A stretch of 64,000 nt of DNA from Halobaculum sp. MBLA0143 (GTDB lineage Archaea > Halobacteriota > Halobacteria > Halobacteriales > Haloferacaceae), in the NCBI RefSeq assembly GCF_041361465.1, contig NZ_JBGKAC010000001.1:2418001-2482000 (forward strand), written 5' to 3'. Each line of letters begins with the position of its first letter. Position 1 is the first letter of the stretch. Shown one piece after another: positions 40,192 to 48,533 of this stretch. Below the pieces are notes generated by a model. That model had not been told where the DNA came from. It made no database searches and was given only the letters and a program-made list of their open reading frames with translations. Made by a program: the position numbers and the translations under genes.

Positions 40192-40488
40192 GTGTTGGAG
40201 GACACCGGGCCGTTGCGCGAGGAGTACCGCGAACTCACGGAGCGGCGGCTCCCCGCGGCCGCGGACGACGACTGGCCCGTCACGGAAGACCACTGTTTCC
40301 AACGGATCGTCCTGGACACGTTGTTCGAGGACGCGTGGTACGACCACGTGGACGGTCGGCCGGCCGTGCGTTCGCTGACGGCCGACCAACTGCGCGAGGC
40401 GATTCGGATCGCCGAGTCGCTGCTGGAGGACCCGGAACGGGTCGCGGTGCTGAACCGACGGAGTCTGCGGTACCGTGGGGAGCACTGA
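40192..40488 (+). CDS. Conserved small haloarchaeal protein, unknown
   Basis: The 98-residue protein starts at a GTG with VLEDTGPLREEYRELTERRL and has WPVTEDHCFQRIVLDTLFED, AWYDHVDGRPAVRSLTADQL and RVAVLNRRSLRYRGEH. It is mostly helical, with conserved-looking His-Cys and Trp-Tyr-Asp-His residues that could bind metal. I recall similar proteins across haloarchaea with no assigned function. It may share the KorAB transcript. Its C-terminus and stop codon lie inside the first copy of a 34/35-bp tandem repeat. Confidence 0.7.
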   Translation: MLEDTGPLREEYRELTERRLPAAADDDWPVTEDHCFQRIVLDTLFEDAWYDHVDGRPAVRSLTADQLREAIRIAESLLEDPERVAVLNRRSLRYRGEH

Positions 40489-40590
40489 CCTGGCAACGGC
40501 GACGGTACCGCGGGGAGCACTGACCTGGAACGGCGACGGTCCCGCCGGGAGCACTGACCTGGCAACGGCGACGGTCCCGCCGGGGGCGCT
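40469..40590. repeat. 34/35-bp tandem repeat, three full copies plus a partial, spanning a stop codon
   Basis: Copies lie at 40469-40503 (35 bp), 40504-40537 (34) and 40538-40572 (35), with a partial from 40573. The shared core is GAGCACTGACCTGG followed by AACGGCGACGGT. Copy 1 includes the stop codon of the preceding gene; copies 2 and 3 are non-coding. The first two copies carry TACCG and the later ones CCCGCC, so the array has started to diverge. Confidence 0.9.
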
Positions 40591-40693
40591 GGCTCGGTGC
40601 TAACGGAGGGCCTCGGACCCACCTCGGTGGTGCGTCCACGGGGCGGTTCCGCACGGCACAAAGGGTGAAGTGGCCGCACCCGCTTGTAACCTT

Positions 40694-42577
40694 ATGTCGA
40701 ACGAAGAGGGGTCCCTCGACGGACTCCGCGACCACGCCGACCGGCCGATGCTGTACCTCGTCCGGGAGTACGGCCGCGACCACCTCCCGGAACTCGCGGT
40801 CGGCGGGCTGACGACGGTGTTGAGTGCGGCGTTGTTCTCCGTGCCGGCGTTCGTGCTCGGGATCGCACTGGACTCGTTCTTCGTCGAGAGCCGACCGTTC
40901 TCGCTGCCGCTCGTGCCGAGCGCCTGGCTGCCGGGGACACTCCGCGGGCAGTTCGCGCTCGTGATCGGCGTCGTCACCGCCTCGTTCGGACTGGCGGCGC
41001 TGGCGGCGTACGTCCGCGGGTGGACGCTCAACCGCGTCGCCCAGGATGTCCAACACGAGGTGCGAACGGACACGTACGACACGATGCAGGCCCAACGGCT
41101 CGGGTTCTTCGACGACCACAAGACCGGCGAGGTGATGTCCGTGTTGAACAACGACGTGAACCAACTGGAGTCGTTCCTCTCGCAGGACCTCCAGGGCGGG
41201 GTCCGGATCGTCGTGAGCTCGCTCACCATCGCGGCGATCACGCTGTGGCTCAACTGGCGGCTGGCGCTCGTCACGCTGGCGATGGTACCGATGCTGGGGT
41301 ACGTCTCGTACCGTTTCCAACAACAGATCGAGCCACAGTACGGCGACGTTCGGTCGTCCGTCGGGCGGCTGAACGCCCGCCTGGAGAACAACATCGGCGG
41401 GATCACCGTCATCAAGGCGTTCGGGCGGGAGTCGTTCGAGACGGAGCGGGTGGAGGCCGCCTCCGACGACTACCGGTCGGCAAACTGGGGGGCGATCCGC
41501 ACCCGGATCAAGTTCTTCCCGACGCTGACGGCGGTGACGGCGCTCGGCTACGGCACGACGTTCGCGCTCGGGGGTTACGCCTACCTGTTCGGCGGGCCGT
41601 TGGCACTGGGGCTGACCGCCGGGACGCTCGTCACGTTCCTGGCGTACGCCCGGCGGCTGATGTACCCGATGCAGCAGTTCGGTCAGGTGTTGAACAACTA
41701 CCAGTACGCCTACGCCGCGACGGAACGGATCGTCGGACTCCTGCGAGAGCCGGACCAGATCCCGAACCGTGACGACGGAGTCGAACTGGAGCGTGTCGAC
41801 GGCGCCGTCTCCTACGACGACGTGACGTTCTCGTACGAAGACGGCGGCGAGCCGACGGTGTCGGACGTGGACTTGGACGTGGAACCGGGTGAGACGATCG
41901 GCCTCGTCGGACCGACCGGCGCCGGCAAGACGACGCTGACGAAGCTGTTGATGCGGCTGTACGACCCCGACCAGGGGGCGGTGCGGCTGGACGGTCACGA
42001 CGTACGGGACCTGAAGCTGTCGAGTCTCCGCAGCCACCTGGGGTACGTCAGCCAGGAGCCGTTCCTGTTCGGGGGCACCGTCCGCGAGAACGTCGCGTAC
42101 GGGCAGACGGACGTGGCCGACGCGGAGTTGGAAGACGCGCTCCGGCAGGCCGGAGCCTGGGAGTTCGTCGCCGAGATGGACGACGGCGTGGAGACGGTCG
42201 TGGGTGAACGGGGCGTGAAGCTGTCGGGAGGACAGCGGCAACGCCTCGCCATCGCCCGAGCGATCCTCGAGGACCCGTCTTTGCTCGTGTTGGACGAGGC
42301 GACGAGTCACGTCGACAACGAGACGGAGTTGGTCGTCCAACGGAACGTCTCGGAGATGGTCGCGGACCGTACGACGTTCGTCGTCGCACACCGGCTGTCG
42401 ACGGTCCGGGACGCCGACCGGATCGTCGTGTTGGACGACGGCGAGGTGCAGGCGGTCGGCAGCCACGAGGAACTGTTGGCCCGTGACGGGCTGTACGCCG
42501 ACCTCTGGCGCGTCCAAGTGGGGGAACTGGAGGCGCTTCCGGAACGGTTCCTCGACGGACAGCCGGCCGACGACTGA
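40694..42577 (+). CDS. ABC transporter, fused permease-ATPase (exporter type)
   Basis: The 627-residue half-transporter has an N-terminal six-helix transmembrane domain (about residues 25-345) and a C-terminal ATPase (about 370-610). ATPase motifs are Walker A GPTGAGKTT near residue 406, signature LSGGQRQR near 510, Walker B LLVLDEATSHVD, and the H-loop in VVAHRLSTVRDAD. The layout is that of MsbA/MDR-type exporters that work as homodimers; the cargo is unknown. The ATG at 40694 is taken. A lipoprotein gene and DNA ligase follow on the same strand. Confidence 0.93.
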   Translation: MSNEEGSLDGLRDHADRPMLYLVREYGRDHLPELAVGGLTTVLSAALFSVPAFVLGIALDSFFVESRPFSLPLVPSAWLPGTLRGQFALVIGVVTASFGLAALAAYVRGWTLNRVAQDVQHEVRTDTYDTMQAQRLGFFDDHKTGEVMSVLNNDVNQLESFLSQDLQGGVRIVVSSLTIAAITLWLNWRLALVTLAMVPMLGYVSYRFQQQIEPQYGDVRSSVGRLNARLENNIGGITVIKAFGRESFETERVEAASDDYRSANWGAIRTRIKFFPTLTAVTALGYGTTFALGGYAYLFGGPLALGLTAGTLVTFLAYARRLMYPMQQFGQVLNNYQYAYAATERIVGLLREPDQIPNRDDGVELERVDGAVSYDDVTFSYEDGGEPTVSDVDLDVEPGETIGLVGPTGAGKTTLTKLLMRLYDPDQGAVRLDGHDVRDLKLSSLRSHLGYVSQEPFLFGGTVRENVAYGQTDVADAELEDALRQAGAWEFVAEMDDGVETVVGERGVKLSGGQRQRLAIARAILEDPSLLVLDEATSHVDNETELVVQRNVSEMVADRTTFVVAHRLSTVRDADRIVVLDDGEVQAVGSHEELLARDGLYADLWRVQVGELEALPERFLDGQPADD

Positions 42578-42625
42578 TCGACTCGAGGAGGAAGCTACTT
42601 GTCGCTCCGCCGTCACCGGCCGGTC

Positions 42626-43126
42626 GTGCAACGGAGACGGGTCCTCGCGGGCGCCGCGGCGCTCGTGGGGCTGACTGGTTGTCTGGGTGGGTCGCGCCCG
42701 GAGTTGGGAATCCACACCGGTGTCGGACGACTCCACCCCGCAGACGAACGTTACCTCACCGACGGGTTGGAGCCCGGCGGCGTCAGGTCGGAGTACGCCG
42801 CCGCCGTGCCGGACGCTGCGGGCGACGCCGTCGGCTCGGCGGCACCCGACAGCCTGGCCGAACGGCTCGACGGTCGACGAGACGCAGAGCAGTTCCACGT
42901 TCTCACGGAGCTCCGGTCGACACCGACGGAGCCGCTGCGATTCGGCACCGGCCAGGCGGTCGGCTGGGAGAACGGCGCGATCCGATTCACCACGAGCGTC
43001 ACCCCGGTGGAGAGCCTGGAGGGCGAGCTCACCACCGCCGACGAGCTCGTCTACACCGCCGTCTGGACCGTCAGACCCGGGATAGAGGAGCTACCCGACG
43101 AGGTCGAGCTCGTCGTGGAGACCTGA
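42626..43126 (+). CDS. Tat-exported lipoprotein, unknown function
   Basis: The 166-residue protein starts (GTG) VQRRRVLAGAAALVGLTGCL, a twin-arginine signal ending in a lipobox Cys. The mature part, with LGIHTGVGRLHPADERYLTD and VGWENGAIRFTTSVTPVESL, has no recognised family. A TTG nine codons earlier (42599) is an alternative start. It begins 48 bp after the ABC transporter and might be its accessory protein, but only the position suggests this. Confidence 0.68.
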   Translation: MQRRRVLAGAAALVGLTGCLGGSRPELGIHTGVGRLHPADERYLTDGLEPGGVRSEYAAAVPDAAGDAVGSAAPDSLAERLDGRRDAEQFHVLTELRSTPTEPLRFGTGQAVGWENGAIRFTTSVTPVESLEGELTTADELVYTAVWTVRPGIEELPDEVELVVET

Positions 43127-43206
43127 TCGGCGGGTCGCGGCCGGGGCGGCGCGCCGCTCGGTCGGTCACGGTGGTGGTAAGTGACCGGCCGGCGTACCGT
43201 GTGACG

Positions 43207-45027
43207 ATGGAGTACGCAGCGCTCGCGGACTACTGCCGGCAGTTAGAGGAGACGGACGCCGACGAGCGGCTCGTCGCCACGCTCGCGGAGCTGTTCCAGA
43301 CGGCCGACGACGACCACCTCCCCCTGGTCGTGACGATGGTGCGGGGGAAGGTCGCGCCGCGGTGGGAGAGCCTGGAGCTGGGCGTCTCGTCGTCGCTGAC
43401 GCAGGCGGCGGTCGTCCGCGCGACCGGTGTCGACCCGGACGCGCTTGAGGACGCCTGGCGCGACCGAGGTGACCTGGGGGCCGCCGCGGAGTGGGCCGTC
43501 GCCAACAGCCGTCAGACCACGTTGTTCGCGGAGTCGCTGACCGTCGCCGGCGTCCACGAGACGCTACGAGAACTGGCCGGCTACGAGGGAGACGGCTCCC
43601 ACGACCGCAAGGTGGAGACCGTGGCCGGACTCGTGTCGAACGCCGACGCCGCGGCGGCGCGGTACCTCGTTCGGACCGTGCTCGGCTACATGCGCGTCGG
43701 CGTCGGCGACGGCACCGTCCGGGACGCGATCGCGGAGGCGTTCCTCGACGTGCCGGGCGAGCCCGCGCCGGGCACCCCCTCCGCGACCGCTCCGGCCGTC
43801 GCCGCCGTCGAGCGCGCCTTCCAGGTGACGAACGACTACCGGGTCGTCGCCGAGACCGCCCGCGCGGACGGCGCCGACGGCCTGGCGGAGCTCGACGTGG
43901 AGTTGGGCCGACCGGTGGAGTCGATGCTGGCACGCAAAGCAGAGGGTCTGGCGTCCGGGCTGTCGAGCGTCGCGCGCGTCGGAGCGGAAGACGGCGTCGA
44001 GGGTGACGACGGACGGGACCCGGCGGACCTGGGGGGCCCGGCGGGCGAGACGGAGACAGCGGACGCGACGGACGAACCGGACTGGCGCGGGCGTGTCCTC
44101 GCCGAGGTGAAGTACGACGGTATCCGGGCGCAGGCGCACGTCGACGGGGAGACGGTCCGGCTGTTCACCCGACGGCTCGTCGAGGTGACCGAGCAGTTCC
44201 CCGAGGTGGTCGACACCCTCCGCGAGCGCGTGACCGCCGAGACGGCGCTGCTGGACGGCGAGCTCGTCGGCTACGACGGCGAGACGGGCGAGCCCGTCGC
44301 GTTCCAGGAGTTCTCCCGACGGATTCGCCAGGAGGAGAACGTCGCCGGTCTCGCCGAGTCCGTGCCCGCCCGTTTCCACCTGTTCGACTGTCTCTACCAC
44401 GACGGCGAGAGTCTGTTCGAGTCGTCGCTGTCCGACCGTCTGGGCGTGCTCGGCGAGACTGTCGCGTTCGACGACACCGTCTGTCGGGCCGGGTCCACCG
44501 TCCCCGACTCCGTCGCCGACGCCCGCGGCTTCTACCGCGGGGCCGTCGACGACGGCCACGAGGGGGTCGTCCTCAAGAACCGCGCCGCGACGTACCAGCC
44601 CGGCCGGCGTGTCGGCCAGATGCTCAAACACAAACCCGTGATGGAGCCGCTGGATCTGGTCGTCACCCGCGCCCACTACAGCGAGGGCCGCCGCTCCGAG
44701 CTGCTGGGGCGGCTGTACCTGGCGGCGTACGACCCCGACGCCGACGCCTTCCGCGAGGTCGGCCGGCTGTCGACCGGCTACACGGACGAGGAACTGGCCG
44801 CGCTCACCGAGCGACTAGAGGAGTTGGTCGTGGCGCGGGACGGCCGCGATGTCGACCTCCGGCCGGAGATCGTGTTGGAGGTGGAGTACGAGGAGTTACA
44901 GTCCAGCTCCGAGTACGACTCCGGGTTCGCGCTGCGGTTCCCGCGGTTCCTGGGGGTGCGAGAGGACCTCGGGCCGACTGACGCTGATTCTGTCTCTCGG
45001 GTCTCGGAGTTGTACGAGTCGCAGTAG
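43207..45027 (+). CDS. lig: ATP-dependent DNA ligase
   Basis: The 606-residue ligase seals nicks in replication and repair. The nucleotidyl-transfer motif is VKYDGIR with catalytic Lys302, and motif III is LFDCLYHDGE. Motif IV is EGVVLKNR with motif V QMLKHKPV; the DNA-binding domain is the first 200 residues and an OB fold occupies the end. A low-complexity acidic insert of about 35 residues (EDGVEGDDGRDPADLGGPAG and ETETADATDEP) sits just before the catalytic lysine strand, unlike most archaeal ligases. The start ATG 43207 or GTG 43201 are both possible. The gene ends at the edge of a repeat-rich gap. Confidence 0.95.
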   Translation: MEYAALADYCRQLEETDADERLVATLAELFQTADDDHLPLVVTMVRGKVAPRWESLELGVSSSLTQAAVVRATGVDPDALEDAWRDRGDLGAAAEWAVANSRQTTLFAESLTVAGVHETLRELAGYEGDGSHDRKVETVAGLVSNADAAAARYLVRTVLGYMRVGVGDGTVRDAIAEAFLDVPGEPAPGTPSATAPAVAAVERAFQVTNDYRVVAETARADGADGLAELDVELGRPVESMLARKAEGLASGLSSVARVGAEDGVEGDDGRDPADLGGPAGETETADATDEPDWRGRVLAEVKYDGIRAQAHVDGETVRLFTRRLVEVTEQFPEVVDTLRERVTAETALLDGELVGYDGETGEPVAFQEFSRRIRQEENVAGLAESVPARFHLFDCLYHDGESLFESSLSDRLGVLGETVAFDDTVCRAGSTVPDSVADARGFYRGAVDDGHEGVVLKNRAATYQPGRRVGQMLKHKPVMEPLDLVVTRAHYSEGRRSELLGRLYLAAYDPDADAFREVGRLSTGYTDEELAALTERLEELVVARDGRDVDLRPEIVLEVEYEELQSSSEYDSGFALRFPRFLGVREDLGPTDADSVSRVSELYESQ

Positions 45028-45263
45028 ATCTGTGTCGGATGAGGTTCATTCGGTGACTCGTTCGGGCGTGGGACTACGAACAGGCTGGAAGCCCCGGCGG
45101 GGTCCACTCGCGCGGCTCGCTGCGCGCTTCGCCTCGCTCCTTCCAGTCGCTCGGCTCCAGTGCTTGCGGCGCCGTGCTTCGCGGACCGCGCCGCCCCTTC
45201 CAGTCCCACCCAGCACGGCACCGCGGCCACACCCTCCCCAACCGACTCACTCCGCTCGTCTTA

Positions 45264-45397
45264 CGTCGGAGCAAGCTCCGACGAAGTCTCGTTCGCTTCG
45301 CTCACGAGACCCTCGCGCGTGTCGTCGGGCGGCTGTGCCGCCCGACTGCAAGCGGGACCTCCGGTCCCGCTCTGCTCGCGCTCGCAGAACCGCGAGC
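45264..45397. repeat. Array of five perfect hairpins
   Basis: Successive inverted repeats: arms CGTCGGAGC/GCTCCGACG (45264-45283, loop AA); GTCTCGT/ACGAGAC (45286-45310, loop 11); GTCGGGCGGC/GCCGCCCGAC (45324-45346, loop TGT); AGCGGGACC/GGTCCCGCT (45351-45371, loop TCC); GCTCGCG/CGCGAGC (45374-45397, loop 10). All arms are perfectly paired. An earlier one, GCGGCGC/GCGCCGC, lies at 45166-45194. Such density of perfect palindromes within 135 bp is not expected by chance. Confidence 0.8.
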
Positions 45398-45600
45398 GCT
45401 GCGCGCGCCCGAGGGGACTGTTGATTCGAGCGCACGCCCGGTGACAGTCTACAGGACGCGTGCGGCGGCCCACGCGGGCCGCCGTGCGGGGAGGGGTGGG
45501 GATGTACTGGGCCCCGACTGTCCGACACGGCTCGTCGGTCGACAGTCGGGCCAGCGAACGTCCGTAGCAACCGTCCACAGGGTGGGAACGGAAGGGGCGC

Positions 45601-45689
45601 GGGGCTTCCATCCTGTTGGCACACACCGTAGAAACACAGAATCTGACGACTCGTGGGGCTTCCACCCTGTTCGCACACACCGTCCAAAC
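45601..45689 (-). repeat. Two 35-nt CRISPR-like direct repeats with 19-nt spacer
   Basis: Read on the minus strand both copies begin GTTT, share ACGGTGTGTGC and AACAGG, and end TGGAAGCCCC. They differ at 4 of 35 positions. Copies are 45655-45689 and 45601-45635 with a 19-nt spacer (period 54). The GTTT start and the xTGGAAGC end resemble haloarchaeal type I-B CRISPR repeats, but only two copies are seen and there are no cas genes. Confidence 0.6.
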
Positions 45690-45752
45690 GGAAGGAGATT
45701 GTAATCAGCATAGAACCGACCGGCTAAGTAGCCACACGTCCAACAGCCGGCT

Positions 45753-46820
45753 ATGCAACACCGCGAACTCGGAGACTCCGGCGTCGAGGCCAGCGAGGTC
45801 GCCTTCGGTGCGTGGGTCGTCGGCACGGACTGGTGGGGGGACCGCTCGGAGACGGAGGCCGTCGAGATGGTCCAGTACGCCCTAGACCAGGGGGTGAACT
45901 TCTTCGACACGGGCGACGTGTACGGCCACGGCCGCTCGGAGGAACTGATCGGCGAGGCGCTGGGCGAGCACCGCGAGGAGGTGACCGTCGCCACGAAGGT
46001 GGGGTACGACTTCTACAACAACCCACAGGCGGGTCACGGTGAGCTCCCGAAGGAGCTGGACCCGGAGTACATCCGCGAGGCCGTCGAGAAGAGTCTCGAT
46101 CGGTTGGACATGGAGTACGTCGACGTGTTGTACCTCCACAACGCGAACGTCGACGAGGTGACGGACGAACTGTTGGAGACGCTGTACGACATGCGCGAGG
46201 ACGGCTACTTCGACGCGCTCGGCTGGGCACTGGGACCGTCCATCGGTTGGCTGGCCGAGGGTGACCGCGCGGTGGAACTGGACTTCGACGTCGTCCAGAC
46301 CGTGTTCAACATGTTCGAGCAGACGCCGGGCCAGCACTTCGTCGACACTATCCGCGAGGAGGGCGCCGACACGAGTCTGATCGCCCGTGTCCCGCACTCC
46401 TCGGGGCTGCTCAACGAACAGGTCACCCCGGAGACGGAGCTCGGCAAGGGTGACCACCGCGCACACCGTCCGAACGAGTGGTTCGAGACCGGCTGGGAGA
46501 AGCTGGAGGAGGTCCGATTCCTGGAACGCGACGGCGCCCGGACGATGGGGCAGGCGACGATCCAGTGGCTGTTGGGTCACGACGAAGTGGCGTCGGTCAC
46601 GCCGACGTTCCGGGCACGTGCAGACGTCGACGAGTGGGCGGCAGCGCCGGAGACGCCGGCCCTGACGGACGAGGAGATGCGACGGGTCGGACGCCTGTAC
46701 GCCGACAACTTCGGAATCGAGCGCGACGACGGGATGAGCGCGGAACAGTTCCGGTCGTCCGTCGACGGCGCGGACCTGCGCGATGCGGGCGTGCTGCCGG
46801 CCGAGGCCGCGGGGGACTGA
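45753..46820 (+). CDS. Aldo/keto reductase
   Basis: The 355-residue protein is a TIM-barrel aldo/keto reductase using NAD(P)H. The catalytic tetrad is indicated by Asp in FFDTGDVYGHG with Tyr, Lys in VTVATKVGYDF and His in VDVLYLHNANVD. The C-terminal cofactor-binding helix region includes VASVTPTFRARADVDE. It is somewhat longer than the 320-330-residue norm because of an acidic extension at the end. The substrate is unknown. It starts after the repeat-rich gap, presumably from a promoter near 45725. Confidence 0.92.
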   Translation: MQHRELGDSGVEASEVAFGAWVVGTDWWGDRSETEAVEMVQYALDQGVNFFDTGDVYGHGRSEELIGEALGEHREEVTVATKVGYDFYNNPQAGHGELPKELDPEYIREAVEKSLDRLDMEYVDVLYLHNANVDEVTDELLETLYDMREDGYFDALGWALGPSIGWLAEGDRAVELDFDVVQTVFNMFEQTPGQHFVDTIREEGADTSLIARVPHSSGLLNEQVTPETELGKGDHRAHRPNEWFETGWEKLEEVRFLERDGARTMGQATIQWLLGHDEVASVTPTFRARADVDEWAAAPETPALTDEEMRRVGRLYADNFGIERDDGMSAEQFRSSVDGADLRDAGVLPAEAAGD

Positions 46821-46857
46821 ACGCCACCGCGTCGTTTCGACGGGGCGAACCGCTCCG

Positions 46858-48465
46858 TCACCCGCCGCCGAGGCGGGAGGGTGACGCCGTCTCCGGGTCC
46901 GTCAACACCTCGAAGCGCGCCCCACCCCACTCGCTGTCTCCGACCGTCACCCGCCAGCCGTGGGCGGCGGCCACGTCCGCGACGATGGCGAGCCCGTAGC
47001 CCGTCCCCTCCTCTGCGGTGGTGTAGCCCCGCTCGAACACGGTCTCGCGCTCGTCGGGCGCCACGCCGGGGCCGTCGTCGGCGACGTAGAACCCCGGCTC
47101 CGACAGCGGCCCGACGACGACCCGGCTGCCGCCGTGATCGACGGCGTTGCGCAGGAGATTACCGAGCAGTTCACGCAGTCGGGACGGATCCGCAGAGACG
47201 GCCCCGACGCCGTCTCGAACGGTCAGCTCCTCTTCGGTGGTACTGGGCCACTCGGCGCGGGCGACGCCTGCAAGCTCCACCCGTTCCGTCTCGCCGACCG
47301 ACCGGCCGTGACGCGCCAGCGACAGCAGGTCCTCGATCAGCGACTCCATCTGTTCGTGGGCGTCTAACGCCTGGTCCAGCCGGTCGGCGACGGAGTCCGT
47401 GGCGGCGTCTGCGGCCGCGAGCTCCACCTGGCCGGTGGCGACGTTCAACGGGTTCCGGAGGTCGTGGCTGACGACGGAGGCGAACTCCTCCAACCGCTCG
47501 TTCTGGCGTTGGAGCTGTGACTCGCGCCGGCGGAGCCGCGCCTGGCGGTCGGCAGCGTCCAGCGCCGCCTCGACGTTGGCGGCGAACACGCGCGCCAGCG
47601 ACAGGTCCGACTCGTCGAACACGTTCTGCTCCGTCGCCGCGGCGACGAACACGCCGTGGTCGCCGAGCGGCAAGACGAGTTGACTCCGGATGGGGGTGGT
47701 CGCGATCGGCTCGGCGCCGTCACCGCCGCGGGTCGGCTCGCCGGCGGCGTACGCCTGCCACGCGAGACTCTCCGGACCCAGGTCCGGGACGGAGTCGTCG
47801 AAGACGGACCGCGCCTCGGCGGTGACGCCGACCGGGACGAGCCGCTCGGCGTCCGATGCGCGCAGGAACACGGCGTTGACCGTCATCCCGAGCACCTCGT
47901 GGGCGGTGTCCGTCGCAGTCGCCGCCACCGACGCCGTGTCGGTCGCCGTCATCAGCTCGCGGGCCGCCTCGTGGAGGCGGTCGAGCCGACGCTCTCGTTG
48001 GAGCCGGTCGAGGGCGACCGCGGCGTTCGTCCCGAGCAACCGGACCAGTTCGACGCCCGCCTCCTCGACGGTCGTCGCCTCCCGGGTGCCGGCCTGGAGG
48101 ACGCCGTGGCCGCCGACGGGGACGGCGACCCCCGTCTCGACCGACCGGCGCCAGTCGCTCGCCTCTTGTGCCCGGATCGTCTCTTCGTCCGTGTACACGT
48201 CCCACAACGGGTGCGTCTGGCCGTACACCGGGAGGTCGTCGAACCGTTCTTCGACGGCGTCCGTCGTCGCTACGGGGACGAGCCGTCCCTCCTCCGCGAG
48301 GTGGACGCCGACGTGTGGGAGATCCAACACACTCTCGGCAGTGTCCACGACCGCCTCGCACAGCCCCGCACGGGTTCGCGCCGCCATCAGCGCCCGTGTC
48401 GCGGCGTACAGCGACTGGAGACGGTCGGGGTCTGCCGTCGCCGCGCCCGCACTGCCGGAGGTCAC
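46858..48465 (-). CDS. Sensor histidine kinase with two GAF domains
   Basis: The 535-residue soluble kinase has two GAF domains in series (about residues 15-160 and 165-305, each ending in a VxVGGHGVL or VLPLGDHGVF strand). A coiled linker leads to the HisKA domain with phospho-acceptor His near residue 331 in FASVVSHDLRNPLN. The HATPase_c domain shows GNLLRNAVDH, YVADDGPGVAPDE and GTGYGLAIVADV. It lacks transmembrane segments. It is a paralogue of the kinase at 31191-32690, which shares the GAF-to-HATPase half. No partner regulator adjoins; the HalX-like regulator at 50251 is 1.8 kb away on the other strand. Confidence 0.92.
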   Translation of the reverse strand: MTSGSAGAATADPDRLQSLYAATRALMAARTRAGLCEAVVDTAESVLDLPHVGVHLAEEGRLVPVATTDAVEERFDDLPVYGQTHPLWDVYTDEETIRAQEASDWRRSVETGVAVPVGGHGVLQAGTREATTVEEAGVELVRLLGTNAAVALDRLQRERRLDRLHEAARELMTATDTASVAATATDTAHEVLGMTVNAVFLRASDAERLVPVGVTAEARSVFDDSVPDLGPESLAWQAYAAGEPTRGGDGAEPIATTPIRSQLVLPLGDHGVFVAAATEQNVFDESDLSLARVFAANVEAALDAADRQARLRRRESQLQRQNERLEEFASVVSHDLRNPLNVATGQVELAAADAATDSVADRLDQALDAHEQMESLIEDLLSLARHGRSVGETERVELAGVARAEWPSTTEEELTVRDGVGAVSADPSRLRELLGNLLRNAVDHGGSRVVVGPLSEPGFYVADDGPGVAPDERETVFERGYTTAEEGTGYGLAIVADVAAAHGWRVTVGDSEWGGARFEVLTDPETASPSRLGGG

Positions 48466-48533
48466 TGTCGGTGGTAGTGAGTCCCCCTGCTAAAAACTTC
48501 GCACACCGTCACCGGAACCTACACCCCGGTCGG

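Larger units (their letters stand above)
45028..45752. other. Gene-free, hairpin-rich intergenic region, 725 bp
   Basis: No frame here has a plausible start plus haloarchaeal protein pattern, although several spurious long frames exist because the DNA is GC-rich. It holds at least six perfect inverted repeats (45166-45194 and 45264-45397) and two copies of a 35-nt direct repeat (45601-45635, 45655-45689). A related 19-nt sequence lies in inverse orientation at 45077-45095. It may be the remnant of a mobile or CRISPR-like element, or encode a structured RNA. Confidence 0.6.

Noticed and set aside
45601-45689. A true CRISPR array.
   Set aside because: Only two repeats, spacing of 54 and four mismatches between copies, with no cas genes in the window; kept as a CRISPR-like repeat only.
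45160-45710. Several long open frames on both strands of the hairpin-rich gap.
   Set aside because: They read through perfect palindromes and repeats, are extremely Arg/Ala/Pro-rich and lack acidic residues, so they are not protein-coding.
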